This document shows, piece after piece, positions 8,823-18,175 of a stretch of 64,000 nt of DNA. This DNA is from Actinomadura flavalba DSM 45200 (GTDB lineage Bacteria; Actinomycetota; Actinomycetes; Streptosporangiales; Streptosporangiaceae). The notes under the pieces are model-generated. The model was not told the origin of the DNA and searched no databases. It saw nothing but the letters and a program-made list of their open reading frames with translations. Each line of letters begins with the position of its first letter. Position 1 is the first letter of the stretch. The translations under genes and the position numbers were made by a program. Location of the stretch: NCBI RefSeq assembly GCF_000374305.1, contig NZ_KB894095.1, positions 434,001 through 498,000 on the forward strand, given 5' to 3'.

Positions 8823-9551
8823 ATGGGGGTTTCCGCGCGGGAGATGAAGCACGGGGCGGTCATCGACGAGTTCGACGTCGCGGCGCCGTCCTACGACCGG
8901 CTCGTCGGCGCGAACCCCGGCTACCACCGGCATCTGCGGATGTCGGCGCGGCGGCTCGGGCTGCCGCGCGACGGCGCGGGGCTGCGGGTGCTCGACCTCG
9001 GCTGCGGAACGGGCGCGTCGACGGCGGCGCTGGCGCGGGTGCTGCCCGCCGCCGAGATCGTCGGCGTGGACGCGTCGGCGGGGATGCTCGCGGCGGCGCG
9101 CGCGAAGCGGTGGCCGCCGAACGTGCGGTTCGTCCATAGCCGCGCGGAGGACTTGACGAGCGAGCACACCGGCGGCCGGGTCGACGCGGTGTTCGCCGCG
9201 TACCTGCTGCGCAACTGCCCCGACCCCGACCAGGTGCTCCGGGGCATCCGGGGGCTGGCCAAGCCGGGGGCGCGCGTCGCGCTGCACGAGTACTCGGTGG
9301 ACGGCCCCGCCGCGCGGGCGGTGTGGTCGGCGGTGTGCTGGGGCGTGGTGATCCCGGCGGGACGCGTCTTCACCGGGCGCACCGAGCTGTACCGGTACCT
9401 GTGGCGCAGCGTCCTCCAGTTCGACCCGCCCGCCGGGCTGCGCGCCCGGCTGGAGGCCGCCGGGTACGACACCGTCCGCGCCGTGCCGCTGCCCGGCTGG
9501 CAGCGCGGCATCACGCACACGTTCCTCGCCCGCGCCGGCGGCGGCGCGTGA
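8823..9551 (+). CDS. crtT: Class I SAM-dependent methyltransferase of the carotenoid cluster (CrtT-like)
   Basis: The protein has 242 residues; ATG follows a strong AGGAGGGG site. It contains a SAM-binding motif I, LRVLDLGCGTG, and a post-I acidic residue in IVGVDASAGM, typical of UbiE-like methyltransferases. In Streptomyces carotenoid clusters a protein of this type (CrtT) sits directly before crtU, as here. The reaction is not settled; the ring methyl shift of aromatic carotenoids is usually attributed to CrtU. Translation is coupled to the next gene through a GTGA overlap. Confidence 0.75.
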   Translation: MGVSAREMKHGAVIDEFDVAAPSYDRLVGANPGYHRHLRMSARRLGLPRDGAGLRVLDLGCGTGASTAALARVLPAAEIVGVDASAGMLAAARAKRWPPNVRFVHSRAEDLTSEHTGGRVDAVFAAYLLRNCPDPDQVLRGIRGLAKPGARVALHEYSVDGPAARAVWSAVCWGVVIPAGRVFTGRTELYRYLWRSVLQFDPPAGLRARLEAAGYDTVRAVPLPGWQRGITHTFLARAGGGA

Positions 9552-11095
9552 GCGTTCCCGGCCGCGACCCGAAGGCGCGGACGATCCCGCCGGAGGCGCC
9601 GCGCGGCGCTCGGCCCGCCGCGACGCCGCGCGTGGCGGTCGTCGGCGGGGGCATCGCGGGGCTGGCGGCGGCGACGGCGCTGGCCGAGCGCGGGGTCGAG
9701 GTCGTCGTGCTGGAGCGCGAGGACGGCCTCGGCGGACGGCTGCGCGGCTGGGAGACGACCCTCGCGGACGGCTCGTCCGTCACGATGAGCCGGGGGTTCC
9801 ACGCGTTCTTCCGGCAGTACTACAACCTGCGGGCGCTGCTGCGGCGCGGCGACCCCGAACTGTCGATGCTGACGCCGCTCACCGACTATCCGCTCGTCGA
9901 CGCCGGTGGGCGCAGCGACACGTTCACCGGGCTTCCGGCGACGCCGCCGTGGAACGCGTTCGCGCTCGCGCTGCGCAGCCCGAGCTTCCCGCTGCGGGAG
10001 GTCGCGGGCGTGAACGTGCCCGCCGCGCTGCAACTGCTCGACGTGGACGTCCCCGGCGTGTACGAGCGGCTCGACGCGGTGGACGCCGTCACGTTCCTCG
10101 ACGTCCTGCGGTTCCCGGCCGGGGCGCGGCATCTGGCGTTCGAGGTGTTCTCGCGGAGCTTCTTCGCCGATCCGCGGCGGCTGTCGGCGGCCGAGCTGGC
10201 CGTGATGTTCCATCTGTACTTCCTGGGGTCCGGCGAGGGCCTGCTGTTCGACGTCCCGCGCCGACCGTTCCCGGCGGCGCTGTGGAACCCGCTGGCCGCG
10301 CACCTGGCCGGGCGTGGCGCCGAGATCCGGACGGGCGCGCCGGTGGCGTCGGTCGGGGCGGGGACGCGCCGGGCGCACGCGGTGCGGGCCGGGAACGTCG
10401 AGGAGGAGTACGACGCGGTCGTGCTCGCCACCGACCCGGGTGCGCTGCGCGGGCTGAGCGAGGCGTCGCCCGAGCTGGGGGCGCCCGAGTGGCGCAAGCT
10501 CGTCGCGGACGTGCCGAGCGCGCCGCCGTTCCTGGTGTCGCGGCTCTGGCTGGACCGTCCCGTCGCCGCGTCCCGTCCCGGGTTCCTGGGCACGGGCGGG
10601 TTCCCGACGCTCGACAACATCAGCGTGCTGGAGCGGTACGAGGACGAGTCGCGCGCGTGGGCGTCCCGCACCGGCGGCTCGGTGGTCGAGCTGCACGCGT
10701 ACGCGCTGCCCGAGGACGCCGACGTCGGCGCCGAGAGCGCCCGGCTGGTCGAGCAGTTGCACACCGTCTACCCCGAGACGCGGAACGCCGCGATCGTGGA
10801 CGAGCGGCACGAACTGCGCGCCGACTGCCCGCTGTTCCCGCCCGGCGGCTACGCGCGCCGCGTCCCGGTGACGGGCGCGTCCCCGTGGGTCGTCGTCGCG
10901 GGCGACCACGTCCGCGCCGACCTGCCCGTCGCGCTCATGGAACGCGCCGCCACCACGGGCTTCCTCGCCGCCAACGACCTGCTGTCGCGCTGGGGCCTCC
11001 CCGGCCACACCCTGTGGACCGTCCCTGCCGAGGGCCGCTCCCCTGTCGCCCGCGCTCTCGCCCGCCGCGCCCGTCAGCGGGTGCGCAGGAAGTAG
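9548..11095 (+). CDS. crtU: Carotenoid desaturase/methyl-migrating enzyme (CrtU-type)
   Basis: The protein has 515 residues; start GTG at 9548 overlaps the crtT stop by four bases. FAD-binding motif VAVVGGGIAGLAAATAL near residue 30 is followed by GGRLRGWETTL and GFHAFFRQYYNLR, the latter highly characteristic of CrtU. The C-terminal FAD motif is VVVAGDHVRADLPVALME. CrtU converts beta-rings to aromatic phi-rings, turning beta-carotene into isorenieratene. With crtY, crtB and crtI nearby the pathway after GGPP is complete. The 3' end overlaps the Rieske gene tail to tail by 22 bases. Confidence 0.8.
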   Translation: MSVPGRDPKARTIPPEAPRGARPAATPRVAVVGGGIAGLAAATALAERGVEVVVLEREDGLGGRLRGWETTLADGSSVTMSRGFHAFFRQYYNLRALLRRGDPELSMLTPLTDYPLVDAGGRSDTFTGLPATPPWNAFALALRSPSFPLREVAGVNVPAALQLLDVDVPGVYERLDAVDAVTFLDVLRFPAGARHLAFEVFSRSFFADPRRLSAAELAVMFHLYFLGSGEGLLFDVPRRPFPAALWNPLAAHLAGRGAEIRTGAPVASVGAGTRRAHAVRAGNVEEEYDAVVLATDPGALRGLSEASPELGAPEWRKLVADVPSAPPFLVSRLWLDRPVAASRPGFLGTGGFPTLDNISVLERYEDESRAWASRTGGSVVELHAYALPEDADVGAESARLVEQLHTVYPETRNAAIVDERHELRADCPLFPPGGYARRVPVTGASPWVVVAGDHVRADLPVALMERAATTGFLAANDLLSRWGLPGHTLWTVPAEGRSPVARALARRARQRVRRK

Positions 11096-12057
11096 CGGCG
11101 TTCGGCGTAGGCCAGGTCGTCGCGCCAGAGGCGGCGGGCGGCGTGGCGCATCAGGGGGCGCAGGGCCGGGGCGGCCTTGCGGGCGGCGGTGAAGCCCCGG
11201 CGCGGTGAGGTGGCGATGACCGCCTCGATGACCGCCGTGCGGGGGACGCCGTCGCGGTCCATGCCGAGCGGGGTCGCGTGGGTCTCCACGACGCTGCCGG
11301 TGCCCTCGCCCTCGACGATGTGCATGACGATCGTGCGGGGCTCGGGGCAGGAGAACGCGGCGCGGACCGGGACGCCGAGACGCCCCGCGACCTTGAAGGC
11401 GACGTCCACGACCATGCGGTCGGGGCCGCCGTCCTTGCCGTCGGAGACCTCCACGACCTTCAGCCCGACGAACGAGTACGGGTGGAACCAGGAGCCGTGC
11501 CACGGATCGAGCCGGTTGGCGACGACGTCCTGCGGCTCGCAGCGTCCCGCCAGCGTCGCCACCGCCGCGAGCGACCCCGCCTCCTGCGGGCGTTCGGGCA
11601 GGACGGGCGCGGGCAGCGGCTCCTCGCCGCCCGCCTCGTCCAGCCGCACCCAGAGCAGGACGCCGTCGTCGTGCACGGGAAACGGCTGCCAGCCGGGGAA
11701 CCCGGCGCCGGACAGCGCGAGGCCGTGCCAGCGGCAGATGAGGCTGCCCGCCTCGACGGCGCCCCGGCACAGCGGCGCGCCCAGGTGCGGGCAGGCGCCC
11801 GGCGCGGCGTGCGGGGTGCCGTCCGGGTCGCGCCAGGCGACGACCTCGACGCCCGCGACGACGCGGCCGAACGGCCGGTCGGCGCGGATCTCGTCCGCCG
11901 CCGCCAGCACGAACCAGTTCCCCGACGGACGCAGCAGCGCCCGTTGCAGCGCGCCGTCGATGCGCGCCGGGGTCGCTTCCCGCCAGGTCGGGGCCTGACG
12001 GGCCCAGGTGGTCGCGGGCATCCGGCGCAGCGGGAGGCGCCGAGCGGGGGACGGCAT
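11074..12057 (-). CDS. Rieske [2Fe-2S] protein with C-terminal DUF5914-like domain
   Basis: The protein has 327 residues; ATG at 12057 follows GGAAGGACC. A canonical Rieske site is visible: CPH near residue 90 and CRWHG about 17 residues later (Cys-x-His and Cys-x2-His). The C-terminal half (SFVGLKVVEV, VVDVAFKVAG) resembles the DUF5914 region found in actinomycete carotenoid-cluster Rieske proteins; it differs from the iron-binding domain of classical ring hydroxylases. It is the last gene of a crtI-crtB-Rieske transcript (14-base gap from crtB). It may transfer electrons to, or modify, the aromatic carotenoid; the reaction is not known. Confidence 0.75.
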   Translation of the reverse strand: MPSPARRLPLRRMPATTWARQAPTWREATPARIDGALQRALLRPSGNWFVLAAADEIRADRPFGRVVAGVEVVAWRDPDGTPHAAPGACPHLGAPLCRGAVEAGSLICRWHGLALSGAGFPGWQPFPVHDDGVLLWVRLDEAGGEEPLPAPVLPERPQEAGSLAAVATLAGRCEPQDVVANRLDPWHGSWFHPYSFVGLKVVEVSDGKDGGPDRMVVDVAFKVAGRLGVPVRAAFSCPEPRTIVMHIVEGEGTGSVVETHATPLGMDRDGVPRTAVIEAVIATSPRRGFTAARKAAPALRPLMRHAARRLWRDDLAYAERRYFLRTR

Positions 12058-12071
12058 GCCGGTCCTTCCGG

Positions 12072-13004
12072 TCAGGAGGTGAGCAGACGGGCGGTCAGCG
12101 CGCGGCCGAACGCGGGCAGCACGACGCGGGCGCGCCGCGTGCGCGGTACCCGGTGCCGCCGGGACCACACGTCGTACCCGGCGGCCTCGATACGGTCCAG
12201 GATGCCCTGGTAGAGGTGGAACGCCGTGCCGACACACGGGCGCGACACCGGGTGCAGCATCGCGACGCCCGGCGCGGCCTCCCGGTAGACGGCCCGGTTC
12301 AGCGCGACCAGCTCGGCCAGCGCGGCGCGGGCGCGCGGGTCCTGGACGCCGCGGCGGCGGCAGCGGGCGAGCAGGTCGGCGTCGGCGCCGTGCGCGGCGA
12401 GGACGTCAGCGGGCAGGTAGACGCGGCCGCGGTCCAGGTCCTCCGCGACGTCGCGAAGGAAGTTGGTGAGCTGGAACGCCTCACCGAGCGCGGCGGCGTG
12501 CGGCGCGGCCCGCTCGCGCGGCACGGACGTGCCGAGGACGGGCAGCACCTGGAGCCCGATGACGGCGGCGGAACCGTACATGTACGCGCGCAGTTCGTCG
12601 TAGGTGGCGTACCGGGTGACGCGCAGGTCCATCCGCATCGACGCCAAGAACGCGGTGAAGTAGTCGGCGTCGAGGGCGTAGCGGGCGGCGGTGTCCGCGA
12701 CGGCGCGGACGACCGGGCGCCGCGCCGGGCCGCCGTCCAGCGCGGTGACCAGGTCGTCCTCGATCGCGTCGAGCTGGGTGAGCGCGGCGACGTCGTCGCG
12801 CTCGTGGTCGTCGACGATGTCGTCCACCCACCGGGCGAACCCGTACAGGGCGTGCACGGCGGGACGCCGTCCCGGCGGCAGGACGCGGGTCGCGGCGTAG
12901 TAGCTGCGCCCGTGCTCGGCGTGCAGCGCGCGGCAGCGGGTGTAGGCGTCGCGCAGGCCGGGGTCGTGGATGCCGGCGGCGTCGAGTTCGGAGACGGTGC
13001 TCAC
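12072..13004 (-). CDS. crtB: Phytoene synthase
   Basis: The protein has 310 residues. The GTG start at 13004 overlaps the crtI stop by four bases (GTGA), implying translational coupling. It is a head-to-head prenyl synthase with the two Asp-rich motifs: [10 protein letters not shown] near residue 63 and [18 protein letters not shown] near 190; YGFARWVDD just before the first is also typical. It condenses two geranylgeranyl diphosphates to phytoene. The expected substrate-forming gene, crtE, is absent from this window. Confidence 0.93.
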   Translation of the reverse strand: MSTVSELDAAGIHDPGLRDAYTRCRALHAEHGRSYYAATRVLPPGRRPAVHALYGFARWVDDIVDDHERDDVAALTQLDAIEDDLVTALDGGPARRPVVRAVADTAARYALDADYFTAFLASMRMDLRVTRYATYDELRAYMYGSAAVIGLQVLPVLGTSVPRERAAPHAAALGEAFQLTNFLRDVAEDLDRGRVYLPADVLAAHGADADLLARCRRRGVQDPRARAALAELVALNRAVYREAAPGVAMLHPVSRPCVGTAFHLYQGILDRIEAAGYDVWSRRHRVPRTRRARVVLPAFGRALTARLLTS

Positions 13005-14497
13005 CGGGCCGTCTCCCCGGTGATGCGGGCGGCGGCGAGCTTGCCCGAGATGAGCACCGTGGGGAGGCCGACGCCGGGCGTGGTGCCGCACCCGGCCAGG
13101 ACGGCGTTCGCGGTGCCGGGCACCAGGTTGCGCGGGCGGAACGGGCCGGTCTGGGCGAAGGTGTGGGCGGTGGCGAACGGGGTGCCGAACGCCATGCCCC
13201 GGCGCGACCAGTCGGCGGGGGTGACGAGACGTTCGGTGACGATCGAGACGTCGAGGTCCTTCAGGCCGCGGTCGGCGAGGGTGCGGACGAGCGCGTCGCG
13301 GTAGCGCGGGCCGTCCGCGCGCCAGTCCTGGCCGTTCCGCAGGTTCGGCGCGGGCGCGAGGATGTAGAGCAGCTCCCGGCCGTCCGGCGCCAGCGACGGG
13401 TCGGTGGCGGTGGGGCGCGTGACGAGCAGCGACGGGTCGCTCATCATCCGGCCGTCGCGGATGATCTCCTGGAAGGTGCGGCGCCAGGCGCCGCCGAACG
13501 AGATCGTGTGGTGCCCCCAGCCGTCCCACGCGCGGTCGGTGCCCGCGTGCAGCACGACGGCGGACGGCGCGAACCGCAGCGGCACCGGGCGGCGCGGCGT
13601 CCGGCCCAGCAGCCGGTAGGCGTGCGGCAGGTCGGGGGTGAGGACGACGGCGTCGCAGGGGTGGCGGCCGTGCTCGGTGCGGACGGCGGTGACGCGGTCG
13701 CCGCCGCGCTCCAGCGCGGTGACGCGCTCGCCGTAGTGGAAGCGGACGCCCGCGTCGCGCGCGGCGTCCGCGAGCGCCTCGCCCATGCGGGCCATTCCGC
13801 CGCGCGGGAAGTACACGCCCGCGACGGTGTCCATGTACGCGATCACGGCGTAGGCGGCGAGTGCCTTCTGCGGCGACACACCGGCGTAGAGCGACTGGAA
13901 CGAGAAGATCCGCCGCAACCGCTCGTCGGTGACGAACTGCCCGATCTTGGGATCGAGGCGGCCGAAGCCGCCGAGTGCGGCGAGCCGGGCGAGGTCGGGG
14001 ACGAGGAGGTCGAGCGGCGAGTCGAAGTTCGCGTCGATGAACCGCCGCATCTGCACGGCGTGCAGCCGGGTCAGCCAGTCGCGGAGCCGCAGGTAGCCGT
14101 CGGCCTCGCGGCGCCCGGCGACCCGTTCGACCTCGGCGGCCATCGCGTCGGCGCCGGTGTGCACGTCGATGACGGACCCGTCCGCGAACCGCGCCCGGTA
14201 GGCGGGGTCGAGCCGGACCAGGTCGAGCCGGTCCTCGACCGTCTCACCGACGGCGGCGAGGGCTTCGCCGAGCAGGTGCGGCATCGTGAGGACGGTCGGG
14301 CCGGTGTCGATGCGGAACCCGTCGACGTCGAGCCGTCCGGCGCGTCCGCCGGGCCCGGCGTCGCGCTCCACGACGGTGACGTCCCGTCCGGCGCCCCGCA
14401 GGTGCAGCGCCGCCGCCAGCCCCGACAATCCGGCGCCGACGACCACGACCCGATCCGTCCGCCCGGGCACCGTCCGTATCCGTCTGCCGTCTCGCAC
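13001..14497 (-). CDS. crtI: Phytoene desaturase
   Basis: The protein has 498 residues from GTG 14497. It has the FAD motif [17 protein letters not shown] followed by [20 protein letters not shown], and the C-terminal signature [18 protein letters not shown], all typical of bacterial CrtI. It desaturates phytoene to lycopene. The start is uncertain: GTG 14497 has a GGGGGG stretch behind it, while GTG 14530 is an in-frame alternative with GGAGAC upstream. It heads the crtI-crtB-Rieske transcript. Confidence 0.92.
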   Translation of the reverse strand: MRDGRRIRTVPGRTDRVVVVGAGLSGLAAALHLRGAGRDVTVVERDAGPGGRAGRLDVDGFRIDTGPTVLTMPHLLGEALAAVGETVEDRLDLVRLDPAYRARFADGSVIDVHTGADAMAAEVERVAGRREADGYLRLRDWLTRLHAVQMRRFIDANFDSPLDLLVPDLARLAALGGFGRLDPKIGQFVTDERLRRIFSFQSLYAGVSPQKALAAYAVIAYMDTVAGVYFPRGGMARMGEALADAARDAGVRFHYGERVTALERGGDRVTAVRTEHGRHPCDAVVLTPDLPHAYRLLGRTPRRPVPLRFAPSAVVLHAGTDRAWDGWGHHTISFGGAWRRTFQEIIRDGRMMSDPSLLVTRPTATDPSLAPDGRELLYILAPAPNLRNGQDWRADGPRYRDALVRTLADRGLKDLDVSIVTERLVTPADWSRRGMAFGTPFATAHTFAQTGPFRPRNLVPGTANAVLAGCGTTPGVGLPTVLISGKLAAARITGETAR

Positions 14498-14579
14498 GCG
14501 CCGACCCCCCCGCACCTTCCGCTCGATCACCGTCTCCGAAGACCTTCGGAGCGAACCGCGCGGGGGGTTGCGCGAAAGA

Positions 14580-14765
14580 TCAGGGAATCTCCGTCTGTGA
14601 CGAATACCCCTCGGCCTCTCCGCCGGTCGCCGACTCCTGGTCGGCGTTCGGCGGATCACTGGGCCCCGTCGTGAACTCGTCCCCCAGATCCTCGTCCCCC
14701 TCGACCTGCGTCTCAGGATGCCGACGACGATCCGCGAGCGGCTTCTCTTCCTCGGGCTGACTCAT
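14580..14765 (-). CDS. Small acidic protein of unknown function
   Basis: The 61-residue frame begins MSQPEEEKPLADRRRHPE after a GAGGGG ribosome binding site. It is hydrophilic, rich in Glu, Asp, Gly and Thr, has no Cys or hydrophobic segment, and is probably disordered. It lies between crtI and the NERD-helicase gene, both on the same strand, with about 40 bases to the latter. I do not recognise a family; the good ribosome binding site is the main support. Confidence 0.5.
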   Translation of the reverse strand: MSQPEEEKPLADRRRHPETQVEGDEDLGDEFTTGPSDPPNADQESATGGEAEGYSSQTEIP

Positions 14766-14806
14766 GCCCCTCTATGTGACCCGCACAACACTCCCGAAAC
14801 CGCAGG

Positions 14807-16843
14807 TCACGGCGCGACAGTCCCCTGCCAGAGCAAATCCCTGGCCCGCGTCATCCCGACGAAGACCTGCCGCCGCCGCAGCGCACCGCGCTCCTCGGCC
14901 GAGGGACCGCCCTCCGGCTCGGCGACGGCGAGGTCGAGACGCGGCAGGAAGACGTACTTGAACTCCAGCCCCTTGGCCCGGACATACGTGCCCATCTTCA
15001 CCTCGGGGCCGGGGTGCCCGTCGTACTGCTCCAGCCGCGTGACCCGCACGCCCGCGCGCGTCAGCAACCGCGCGTAGTAGTCGCACTCGCGGCGCGTCCG
15101 GCACAGCACGGCCGCGCCGCCGGGGTCGGGGGCGTGCTCCCGCACGGCCCGCACGAGCCACGCGTCGTGGGTTGCGGCGTCCGGCGCGACCTCGGTGAGG
15201 ACGATGCCGCCGTGGTGCGTGGGCTCGACGTCGCGGCGGCCGTCGGCGCTGGCCTCCTCCAGGTCGTCGAACGGATCACCGGAGACGACCGCGAACGCCG
15301 CCTCCATGATCCGAGCGGCGTTGCGGTAGTTGGTGCGCAGCACCGCGCCCCGGCCCCGGACGTCCACGCCCGCGTCGGCCAGCCGGAAACCGCCCGGATA
15401 GACCGACTGCTGGCCGTCGCCGATGAGGAGCAGGCCGTCCGGGCCGTCGCCCGCGAGGGCGTGCGCTATCCGCACGCCGGTGAGGGTCAGGTCCTGTACC
15501 TCGTCGACGATGACGGCCGCGTACCGTTCGGGGCGGGCGCGCAGCTCCGCGAGGGCGGCGAGCAGGACGTCGCTGTAGTCGTGGACGCCCGCGTCGGCGC
15601 GGAGCAGCTCGTACTCCTCGTAGAGCAGCCATGCCGCCTCGCGGTGCACTAATTGGAGCGGCGTGCGGCGGCCGTGCCGCTCGACGGTCCGGTAGGCGCC
15701 GAGCGTGGCAAGGCCGCGGCCCTTGACGACCTGGTCGATCTCCTCGCGCCAGTAGGACGGGTTGGCCTCCAGCTCGCTGAGCACGCTGTCCTGCCCGGCC
15801 ATCCGCCAGGCACGCGCGTACGCGTCGGCGGCCCGGCGCGGGTCGAGCCGGACGGGCACGCCCCTGGCGCGCAGGAACCGCAGCGCCCACGCGTGCAGGT
15901 TGGCGAACTCGACCCGCGCCGCCTCGGCCGGGGCCATGCGCGCGAACAGGCGGCCCTGGACGCGCGGCAGGCTGCTGCTGAAGGTGAGGAAGAGCAGCCG
16001 GTCCGCGCCGCGGGCGGCCAGGTGTGCGGCGCGGTGCAGGCCGACGACGGTCTTGCCGGTGCCCGCCGGGCCGCGCACGCGCGCCGGGCCGTTCCAGTGG
16101 CGGCGGGTCAGCGCGGCCTGCTCGGGGTGCAGGAACGTCATCCACGTCTCGATCGGCTCGGCGAGGGCGCCGCGCACGGCCGCCGCGACGACGTCGTCCA
16201 CCTCGAAAAGCGGGGCCGCCGGGCCGGGCGAGGCGGGGCGGGTGTCGTCCAGGGCGGGGACGTCGTAGGCGGGGAACTCCTCCTCCAGGCAGGTCGCGAC
16301 GGCGCGGACCATCGCGGGCATGAAACGGCGGGGTTCGGCGACGAGCGTCCGGACGATGGTGCCTTCGTCGAGCAGCCGCACGCGGCCGAGCGCGGAGTCG
16401 ATCCGGTGCCCGGTGAAGATCATGATGGGGCGGACGGCGACCGGGGAGATGCCGAGCGTCCCGACAGCGCGCTCGACCGCCGCCGCTTGGGCGAGGAGCT
16501 TGCCGATCTCGGCGTCGCGGCGCTCGGTGCCCGCGAGCAGGTGCCCGTCGGCGGCGGACGGGGCGTCCCTCCAGCGCTTGACGTCGATCACGTAGACCCC
16601 GCCGGGACCGACCAGGATCATGTCGACGTTCGCCGATGCGGTACCGGGCCAGCGGCGGTCCACCAGCAGGCGCCATCCGGCTCCGGTCAGCGCGATCAGC
16701 ACCGCCGCGACGGCCCGCTCGGCCGCGGCCGCCGCCGCGTACCGTCCCGCCGCCGCGTACGCGGCCCCGGCGCGCCGCGACAGTTCCAGCGCGTACTCCC
16801 GCGCTCGCCGTGCCGTCTCCCCCGCCGATCCGCCCGCCGCCAT
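14807..16843 (-). CDS. NERD-domain nuclease fused to UvrD/Rep-like SF1 helicase
   Basis: The protein has 678 residues. Residues about 45-170 form a NERD domain with the nuclease-like residues D74 and D87-V-K89 (VYVIDVKRW). The helicase follows: Walker A GPAGTGKT at 258-265, Walker B with VIVDEVQDLT, motif III region LLIGDGQQSVY, and a late VFVGMTRARD motif. The product should translocate on and cut or unwind DNA in the cytoplasm; repair or phage defence are both plausible. ATG 16843 has GAGG six bases upstream; GTG codons at 16864 and 16870 are alternatives. It is divergent from the YchJ-like gene. Confidence 0.8.
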   Translation of the reverse strand: MAAGGSAGETARRAREYALELSRRAGAAYAAAGRYAAAAAAERAVAAVLIALTGAGWRLLVDRRWPGTASANVDMILVGPGGVYVIDVKRWRDAPSAADGHLLAGTERRDAEIGKLLAQAAAVERAVGTLGISPVAVRPIMIFTGHRIDSALGRVRLLDEGTIVRTLVAEPRRFMPAMVRAVATCLEEEFPAYDVPALDDTRPASPGPAAPLFEVDDVVAAAVRGALAEPIETWMTFLHPEQAALTRRHWNGPARVRGPAGTGKTVVGLHRAAHLAARGADRLLFLTFSSSLPRVQGRLFARMAPAEAARVEFANLHAWALRFLRARGVPVRLDPRRAADAYARAWRMAGQDSVLSELEANPSYWREEIDQVVKGRGLATLGAYRTVERHGRRTPLQLVHREAAWLLYEEYELLRADAGVHDYSDVLLAALAELRARPERYAAVIVDEVQDLTLTGVRIAHALAGDGPDGLLLIGDGQQSVYPGGFRLADAGVDVRGRGAVLRTNYRNAARIMEAAFAVVSGDPFDDLEEASADGRRDVEPTHHGGIVLTEVAPDAATHDAWLVRAVREHAPDPGGAAVLCRTRRECDYYARLLTRAGVRVTRLEQYDGHPGPEVKMGTYVRAKGLEFKYVFLPRLDLAVAEPEGGPSAEERGALRRRQVFVGMTRARDLLWQGTVAP

Positions 16844-16991
16844 CGACCACCTCGCCGCCGTCACCGCCACCGCCCCTCACTGATAGCAGCCCGCAGCAAC
16901 CCGTCTCAGGTTTTCGGCAGCTTTGTCGTGAGATGCGCGTATGGCCGGTGCGTCGATGGCGGTGGGGTTGAGGGGGCGGCAGGATGGGGGG

Positions 16992-17381
16992 ATGGTGTTG
17001 CGGGTTTGTCCTTGTGATCTTGGGCGGGGTTATGGCGAGTGTTGTGGGCGGTTGCATCTGGGGGAGGCGGTGGCGGAGACCGCGGTGGAGTTGATGCGGT
17101 CGCGGTATTCGGCGTTCGTCGTCGGGGACGCCGATTACCTGTTGGGGAGCTGGCACTCCTCTACGCGGCCCCGGGTGATGGAGCTCGACCGGCGGGTCGT
17201 CTGGAGGGGGTTGACGATCGAGCGGACGGGGGCCGGGGGTGCCGGGCAGCGGCAGGGGACGGTGCGGTTCTCCGTCGCCTACACCGAGGCCGGACGGGAC
17301 GAGGTGGTCACCGAGCACAGCGCGTTCAGCCGGGAGGACGGGGCCTGGGTCTACGTCGGGCCCGTGCCGGGTTGGCCGTAA
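16992..17381 (+). CDS. YchJ-family (UPF0225) SEC-C-type protein
   Basis: The protein has 129 residues, the usual length. It begins MVLRVCPCDLGRGYGECCG, a SEC-C-like cluster of Cys residues expected to bind zinc, followed by AVAETAVELMRSRYSAFV, the hallmark of the YchJ family. An NTF2-like fold follows (YLLGSWHSSTRP). The start at 16992 has a GGGGGG run just before it. The biochemical role of the family is unknown. Confidence 0.85.
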   Translation: MVLRVCPCDLGRGYGECCGRLHLGEAVAETAVELMRSRYSAFVVGDADYLLGSWHSSTRPRVMELDRRVVWRGLTIERTGAGGAGQRQGTVRFSVAYTEAGRDEVVTEHSAFSREDGAWVYVGPVPGWP

Positions 17382-17432
17382 CTTGGGCTGCGGACCGGCG
17401 TTCCCTGAACGAGACCGGGGCATGCCGACCTC

Positions 17433-17786
17433 GTGTTCGTGCTCACAGTCATCTTCACGCTGGTCACCGCCGCCGTCTTCGTCGCCGCGGGGCTGAGCAA
17501 GGTCCAGGGCGTCAAGCAGCAGCAGGAGATCGCCGCGCACCTCGGCGTCCCGTGGGACCGCTACCGCCAGATCGGCATCGCGGAACTCGTCGGCGCCGCC
17601 GCGCTGGTCGTCGGGCTGTGGGCGGGCTGGCTCGGCGTTCTGGCCGCGCTGGCGCTGCTCGTCCTCATGATCGGCGCCGTCGTGCTGCACAGCCGCGCGC
17701 ACGACTCGGCGCAGCGGATGCTGCCCGCCGTGGGCGTCGGCGTGCTGACGCTCGTCACGCTCCTGCTGCGCGTCGCGACCAACTAA
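17433..17786 (+). CDS. DoxX-family membrane protein
   Basis: The protein has 117 residues with four hydrophobic segments: VFVLTVIFTLVTAAVFVAAG, AELVGAAALVVGLWAG, LGVLAALALLVLMIGAVVL, and VGVGVLTLVTLLL. The AAGLSKVQG turn after the first segment and the size fit the DoxX/DoxD-like family. GTG at 17433 is preceded by GGGG. It is a small inner-membrane protein of unknown activity; some relatives take part in redox stress complexes. A strong terminator follows directly. Confidence 0.75.
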   Translation: MFVLTVIFTLVTAAVFVAAGLSKVQGVKQQQEIAAHLGVPWDRYRQIGIAELVGAAALVVGLWAGWLGVLAALALLVLMIGAVVLHSRAHDSAQRMLPAVGVGVLTLVTLLLRVATN

Positions 17787-17787
17787 A

Positions 17788-17823
17788 GGCCGCGCGCCCG
17801 CTGACGGCCGTGGGCGCGCGGCC
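17788..17823 (+). terminator. Terminator hairpin after DoxX gene
   Basis: A perfect 12-bp inverted repeat (GGCCGCGCGCCC) with a 12-base loop starts one base after the stop codon. Extreme GC content gives a very stable stem. Confidence 0.75.
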
Positions 17824-18175
17824 GTCGTGAACGTCGGCGTGCCGACGCCCGCGTCCGACTGCCGGCCGCAGCCGCACCGCTGTCCGTCGCCGCGCCGTCG
17901 CTGCGCGTGGCATCGAGCGAGATCTTCAGCCGTCCACCCGCCCCGTGCTCACCGCGCGGCGGGTTTTCGGCGTTCCCGGGGCATGGCGGGCGGCGTCGTT
18001 TGTCTCTCAAGCACGTGAGTCCGGCCGGTGAACTGTGTTCGGGGGACGCTGGCCGGAACCTGTCGGCAAGCGCTAACGTACTCGCAAGTATCGTTTCGTT
18101 CACGTTCATCCCGTGCGCACCGTGGCTGCGGCCTTCCTCCGCTAAGGTCTGGCTGCCACCCCAAGGGAGAGTCAA
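17824..18175. other. Intergenic stretch upstream of secreted esterase
   Basis: About 350 bases without a convincing gene. It drops in GC towards its right end; a TAAGGT element near 18143 could be a -10 box for the esterase gene, but no good -35 box is visible. The esterase ribosome binding site AAGGGAGAG lies at the end. Confidence 0.4.
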
